Assembly (NCBI GenBank): GCA_038240295.1
Contig: JBBSDW010000002.1
Span: 1-64,000, forward strand
DNA length: 64,000 nucleotides
Reading direction: 5' to 3'
Origin: JABDDM01 sp038240295
GTDB taxonomy: Bacteria > Bacteroidota > Ignavibacteria > Palsa-1295
In this document: positions 60,828 to 64,000 of the stretch, one piece after another
Position numbering within the stretch: the first letter of the stretch is position 1
Layout of the letters: the number at the start of each line of letters is the position of its first letter
Program-made: the position numbers and the translations under genes
The notes under the pieces: model-generated
Seen by the model: the letters and a program-made list of their open reading frames with translations, nothing else
What the model was told of the DNA's origin: nothing
The model's database searches: none

Positions 60828-61067
60828 CGCAGCGCGAGTCTCGGTTTGCGCTGCTTTCCCTAACGAAGTGCGAGCCTGAGGCTCGCGCTTGTTCTTTGCC
60901 ACGTTTGTGTGGTCGACGCAGGGCAAGATCCTTCAGGCACGGTAGGATTTTACAAGACCAACGATCGAGTTTTGCCTTCAGGATGACTTGTTTAAATCTG
61001 TTGGGTAATTTTTTAGAGTCGTGCGTTGGTAAACGAATCGCAAGCTGAAGCTCGCGATTCGTTTGTG
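60828..61067. repeat. Dispersed composite repeat, copy B
   Basis: Same order of parts as copy A at 37553-37761. It has a GCGAGCC TGA GGCTCGCGC hairpin, then AAGATCCTTCAGGCAC and GCCTTCAGGATGAC, the TAAATCTGTTGGGTAATTTT segment, and the CGCAAGCTGAAGCTCGCG end. Core 60918-61062. It fills the gap before the converging 61078 gene. Confidence 0.85.
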
Positions 61068-61077
61068 GGTCTGTGCG

Positions 61078-61323
61078 CTACAGTTTCTTTGTTTGGGCGC
61101 TGGCGAGGGCCTGGATGAAGTCTTCTTTTGAGACATCGATCATCTCGACTACTCGTCCGAAGACGAGGGCGGTTGGTACGTGTCGGTCACCGTATTCTTC
61201 ACGAAGCCGATAGAGAACGAAAAGGATCGTTCGTTCGAGTTCTGTGAGTCCGTCGCGCACGTCGGGGATCGTCATGTGCGGCGGATACTGTGTGAATGGC
61301 GCGCTGTTTCGGCGTTTGGTCAT
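61078..61323 (-). CDS. Small hypothetical protein
   Basis: 81 residues from ATG 61323; the frame is open further upstream but nothing favours a longer start. Two helical parts: GLTELERTILFVLYRLREEYGDRHVP and SKEDFIQALASAQTKK. It looks like a small helical regulator or adaptor, with no recognised family. It converges on the copy B repeat; divergent to the 61407 gene. Confidence 0.5.
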   Translation of the reverse strand: MTKRRNSAPFTQYPPHMTIPDVRDGLTELERTILFVLYRLREEYGDRHVPTALVFGRVVEMIDVSKEDFIQALASAQTKKL

Positions 61324-61406
61324 CAATATAGCTTCGGCTGGTAAGTGAACATGCGAGAGCAATAAGTTAATTGCACCGTTTCGATTGACTGGCTGTTAAG
61401 CGTGAC

Positions 61407-62159
61407 ATGCCACGTCAGATCAAGCATTCGCAACGTTCGCCGCCCCCCTTCAATCCGAGGATCCTCTATGTCGTTGGGACGCTTGTGATCCTGATCGTAC
61501 TCGTAATTTTCGCAACCCGGTTTTCGAAAGGACCGACGATTGCCACCTCGGAAGAAAATGTCGTACCGAGAATGCTCGCCGGCGTTCCTCCGGAGGGTAT
61601 CGGCGGCGATCCTTATCTGAACATCCAGAAAAATCGGATGTCCCTCCCTAAGAAATTCGAGGAGTATTCCGTTGAGCAGATGATCGGGTTGCGGCATATC
61701 ATTCTTGATGGACAGGGCAGGCAGTTACGAAAGAACTGGACGCTCGAAGCATCGCGCTACCTGGAAAGCATGGAGTCGATCGGCGCACGACTCACCGGCT
61801 ATCTGATCTACGCCAAAGAATCGGGCCCGGAAAGCTGCAACGGGCATAGTGACTCGTTACGCGATTATCACATCTGGATCGGTGCGACCGCCGATGCCGA
61901 TAAGGATCATTCGGTCATCGTAGAAATGACCCCGCGATGGAAGTCGATTCATCCCGAGTGGCGTTTGCGATTTCTTGAGTCGCTTGCTCGCGAACATGCA
62001 AAGGTTCGCGTAGAAGGCTGGCTCCTGTGGGACGAAGAGCACGCGAACGAAGTCGACAAAAGCCGTGGCACACAATGGGAAGTGCATCCCGTAACAAGTT
62101 TCGAAGTATTTACGAATAACAGCTGGCGCGCACTCAGCGGCGATTATGCCGCGCAGTAG
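61407..62159 (+). CDS. Membrane-anchored hypothetical protein
   Basis: 250 residues. A basic N-terminus is followed by one membrane helix (ILYVVGTLVILIVLVIFAT), placing the rest outside the cytoplasm. The body has CNGHSDSLRDYHIWIGATA, VIVEMTPRWKSIHPEW and RVEGWLLWDEEHANEV, then RGTQWEVHPVTSFEVF. This set occurs in a small uncharacterised bacterial family with an OB/SH3-like beta barrel; the fold is inference. Paired with the next secreted protein 49 bases downstream. Confidence 0.6.
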   Translation: MPRQIKHSQRSPPPFNPRILYVVGTLVILIVLVIFATRFSKGPTIATSEENVVPRMLAGVPPEGIGGDPYLNIQKNRMSLPKKFEEYSVEQMIGLRHIILDGQGRQLRKNWTLEASRYLESMESIGARLTGYLIYAKESGPESCNGHSDSLRDYHIWIGATADADKDHSVIVEMTPRWKSIHPEWRLRFLESLAREHAKVRVEGWLLWDEEHANEVDKSRGTQWEVHPVTSFEVFTNNSWRALSGDYAAQ

Positions 62160-62208
62160 CACTCGCCAGTGCTTTTTCACATCATCATTCATTCGTTGTT
62201 TTTTTACT

Positions 62209-62838
62209 ATGAGAATCCGAACGTTCGCACCCGTTGTGTTTCTCGCATTGCTCGCATTCTCGGTTCAGGCACATGCGCAAGGAACTCCTGCGCCAGAGCG
62301 GAGTCCGATGAAAATGCACCTCGATTCTTTGCATCATGTGCCTGGCAGATCGATGATGAATCGTGGAGCCATGATGAAGTCGTACGCCGATAGTACGGAC
62401 TTTAACGCCGCCTTCGAAACGACGTATCAATTGTTAAAGCCAAAGGAATCGATGAAGGCGCGAGCGGCCCATCAGTTCGCGCTGCTCTATCCACGATATA
62501 AAAATCGTGGGGTCGATTCGCTCTCGGCGTGGAAGGCGATCGCAAAGTCACTGGACACCACGCACGACAGGCAGGTCCTTTTTCAGACCTATCGGACGAT
62601 CTTTAACGCGGAAGAACTTCGCTCGTATAACGCCTTTATCAAAACCGCTGCTGGAAAAAAGATGTATGATGCGCAAATGCGTCTGGTCGCGACTTCGAAC
62701 GAGATGCAGGGCTACGTTTCGCGAATGGTCATGAGTACGATTATGCCGATGGCCAAGGCCGGCGACCCGCCGGCACCGCACCATGCGCCAATGCCTCCGG
62801 CCGTGACGAATCCGCCTACCGACGCTACCACGCATTAA
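62209..62838 (+). CDS. Secreted DUF2059-like protein
   Basis: 209 residues from ATG 62209. Signal peptide MRIRTFAPVVFLALLAFSV ending in HAQ. The mature part is helical. LFQTYRTIFNAEELRSYNAFIKTAAGKKMYDAQMRLVATS has the E-x-x-x-Y-x-x-F-x-x-T-x-x-G-x-K pattern of DUF2059. The C-terminus is Pro/His-rich (PPAPHHAPMPPAVTNPP). It is periplasmic or outer; no activity is known for the family. It precedes murI by 25 bases. Confidence 0.65.
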   Translation: MRIRTFAPVVFLALLAFSVQAHAQGTPAPERSPMKMHLDSLHHVPGRSMMNRGAMMKSYADSTDFNAAFETTYQLLKPKESMKARAAHQFALLYPRYKNRGVDSLSAWKAIAKSLDTTHDRQVLFQTYRTIFNAEELRSYNAFIKTAAGKKMYDAQMRLVATSNEMQGYVSRMVMSTIMPMAKAGDPPAPHHAPMPPAVTNPPTDATTH

Positions 62839-62863
62839 GCGATTGATCACCAACTAATTCATT

Positions 62864-63709
62864 GTGGCGAGTACATCGGCCCACTCGATCGGTGTTTTTG
62901 ATTCAGGCATTGGCGGCCTGACGGTCGTCAAAGAACTCTTCGCGACCGTTCCGAAAGAGCGCATCGTCTATTTTGGCGATACCGCTCGCGTGCCCTATGG
63001 TACGAAGTCGGTCGAGACAGTGCAGCGCTATGCGCGCGAGGATACGGAGTTGCTGCTTTCGCATGATGTTCGGTTGCTCGTGATCGCGTGCAATACGGTT
63101 AGCGCGATCGCGATGAATGAAGTCCTGCATGTGGCGGATGGAATTCCTGTCATCGGAATGATCGAGCCTGCGGCGCATGAAGCGGCGAGCGCATCGAGTA
63201 TGGGTCGCATCGGGATTATCGGTACCGAAGCGACGATTGCGAGTGGTGCGTATGAAAGAGCATTGAAAAAAGAAAGCGAGCGCCTCGAGCGCGAGATTCA
63301 AACATTCGCCGCCGCATGTCCGCTCTTCGTGCCACTTGCCGAGGAAGGCTGGACCGATCATGCTGCCACCGAGCTTATCGCCCGCGAATATCTCGCGCCG
63401 CTCATCGCCGAAAACATCGACACACTCATTCTTGGATGCACACACTATCCCGTGCTTGACACGGTGATACAGCGAGTGATGGGGCCCGAGGTGACATTGA
63501 TCAACTCCGGAGAAGTTGCTGCGCGAGAAGTAAAGAAATGGATCGATGCCAGCAACCAAAAAGGGCCAGAGCCCGATCACTTGATGCTCGTAAGCGATCT
63601 CCCCCGCAAATTCCAGCGCATCGGCGAGCGATTTCTTGGAAGAGCGCTCCCGGAAGTGCGACAGGTGGTTTTCAAGGAATCGTGGGTGATACGCAGGGAG
63701 CAGTTGTAG
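62864..63709 (+). CDS. murI: Glutamate racemase
   Basis: 281 residues, start GTG at 62864. GVFDSGIGGLTVVKEL opens with the catalytic-side Asp-Ser. YFGDTARVPYGTKS and VIACNTVSAIAMNEV (first catalytic Cys) follow. IEPAAHEAA, then LGCTHYPVLDTVI (second Cys). All racemase motifs are intact. It makes D-glutamate for peptidoglycan in the cytoplasm. Confidence 0.95.
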   Translation: MASTSAHSIGVFDSGIGGLTVVKELFATVPKERIVYFGDTARVPYGTKSVETVQRYAREDTELLLSHDVRLLVIACNTVSAIAMNEVLHVADGIPVIGMIEPAAHEAASASSMGRIGIIGTEATIASGAYERALKKESERLEREIQTFAAACPLFVPLAEEGWTDHAATELIAREYLAPLIAENIDTLILGCTHYPVLDTVIQRVMGPEVTLINSGEVAAREVKKWIDASNQKGPEPDHLMLVSDLPRKFQRIGERFLGRALPEVRQVVFKESWVIRREQL

Positions 63710-63710
63710 G

Positions 63711-63789
63711 GGTCGGTTGTCCTTCGTTCGGTGTCCGGTGTCGGGTGTCCTTCGTCCGGAGTCCGCGATCCGGTGTCCGGGTGGGAGGT
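63711..63789. repeat. GTGTCCGGTGTCGGG-type short tandem cluster
   Basis: Irregular tandem words of the types GGTGTCCGGTGTCGGGTG, TTCGTCCGGAGTCC and CGGTGTCCGGGTGGG directly after murI. A related word (GGTGTCTGGTGTCGGGTG) occurs at 24200-24218. No gene. Confidence 0.65.
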
Positions 63790-63920
63790 CAGATATAGCT
63801 CACTCCTTTTATAATGGGAATTCTCCTAATGAGTCGTTCTGAAATGGAGCACGTTGGATCGAAGATTGTTCGAGCGGAGTGAAGAATCCTGGCTTTCGGA
63901 CTGCATTGATGCGATCGAAG

Positions 63921-63986
63921 AGTAAGATCCTTCAGCCGCCGAAGATCGAGGCGAAGCAACGATCGTACAGCGGCTTCAGGATGACG
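63921..63986. repeat. Dispersed AAGATCCTTCAG/CTTCAGGATGAC palindrome, copy C
   Basis: AAGATCCTTCAGCCGCC near the left end pairs with GCGGCTTCAGGATGAC at the right, as in copies A and B but with a different, GC-rich centre. It sits at the window edge. No gene was found in 63710-64000. Confidence 0.7.
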
Positions 63987-64000
63987 CAGAAGACAGATTC

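Noticed and set aside
62903..63580. Minus-strand frame of 225 codons opposite murI
   Set aside because: Antisense shadow of a fully conserved gene with no protein motifs.

Overview
The window looks like a chromosomal contig from a free-living member of the Bacteroidota/Chlorobiota (FCB) lineage, possibly an Ignavibacteria- or Kapabacteria-type organism; the exact rank is inference. Evidence: five secreted proteins end in a type IX secretion (T9SS) type A sorting domain (genes starting near 3541, 6869, 21081, 28034 and 56522). Several start regions carry the Bacteroidota -7 promoter element TAnnTTTG, twice with an upstream TTG at a fitting distance. Few genes have a strong Shine-Dalgarno site. 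Haem-copper oxidase subunits III and IV point to aerobic respiration. Base composition looks close to balanced, judged by eye only.

Layout. 1-2.7 kb (minus): N-terminal part of a VWA protein, a DUF354 glycosyltransferase-like protein and an alpha/alpha-toroid protein. 2.8-9.4 kb: an A1S_2505-type gene and two large T9SS cargo proteins. 9.4-13.6 kb: ECF sigma factor, a translationally coupled anti-sigma/beta-barrel fusion and a BNR-repeat lipoprotein. 13.6-18.1 kb: overlapping chain of alpha/beta hydrolase, TrmH-like methyltransferase, BatA-like VWA membrane protein and a barrel protein. 18.1-18.5 kb: an inverted-repeat cluster. 18.5-23.2 kb: a MetH-like protein lacking its two N-terminal methyltransferase modules but carrying a DinB-like insertion, then an Omp28/thioredoxin-like T9SS protein. 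23.2-31.3 kb: rhodanese, peroxiredoxin, dnaB, rhlE-type helicase, a sialidase-like T9SS protein and cysS. 31.7-33.0 kb: small lipoproteins and a membrane protein.

33.0-35.9 kb is the most accessory-looking part. It has a 23-bp direct repeat with overlapping small ORFs, an HNH endonuclease interrupted by an amber codon at a conserved Trp position, an unknown ORF, and a two-gene winged-helix plus HEPN pair. This is the best candidate for an undescribed defence or toxin-antitoxin module.

36.0-37.5 kb: cytochrome oxidase subunits III and IV plus a 49-residue membrane ORF. 37.8-42.2 kb (minus): Fur/PerR-like regulator, ArnT-like glycosyltransferase, rubrerythrin, Fe-S oxidoreductase and DUF3501, read as a peroxide-defence/redox cluster. 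42.4-45.6 kb: two dehydrogenase-fold proteins, hflX and an OsmC-like protein. 45.6-49.3 kb: NamZ-like DUF1343 hydrolase, a divergent GH76-like hydrolase and a UMF1-type transporter, with overlapping ends. 49.3-53.6 kb (minus): nusB, SurA-like, a secreted protein, secG and aspartokinase. 53.8-55.4 kb: birA-coaX. 55.5-58.9 kb: Cu-monooxygenase-like lipoprotein, CRTAC1-type T9SS protein and CxnCH lipoprotein operon. 58.95-60.8 kb: tRNA-Glu(CTC) and an OmpA-family protein with back-to-back promoters. 61.1-63.7 kb: three small envelope or unknown genes and murI.

Intergenic space holds at least four families of dispersed palindromic repeats (around 18.1-18.4, 24.2, 27.8, 36.9, 37.6, 60.9 and 63.7-64.0 kb). 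No CRISPR array, insertion sequence, rRNA or T9SS machinery gene was found.
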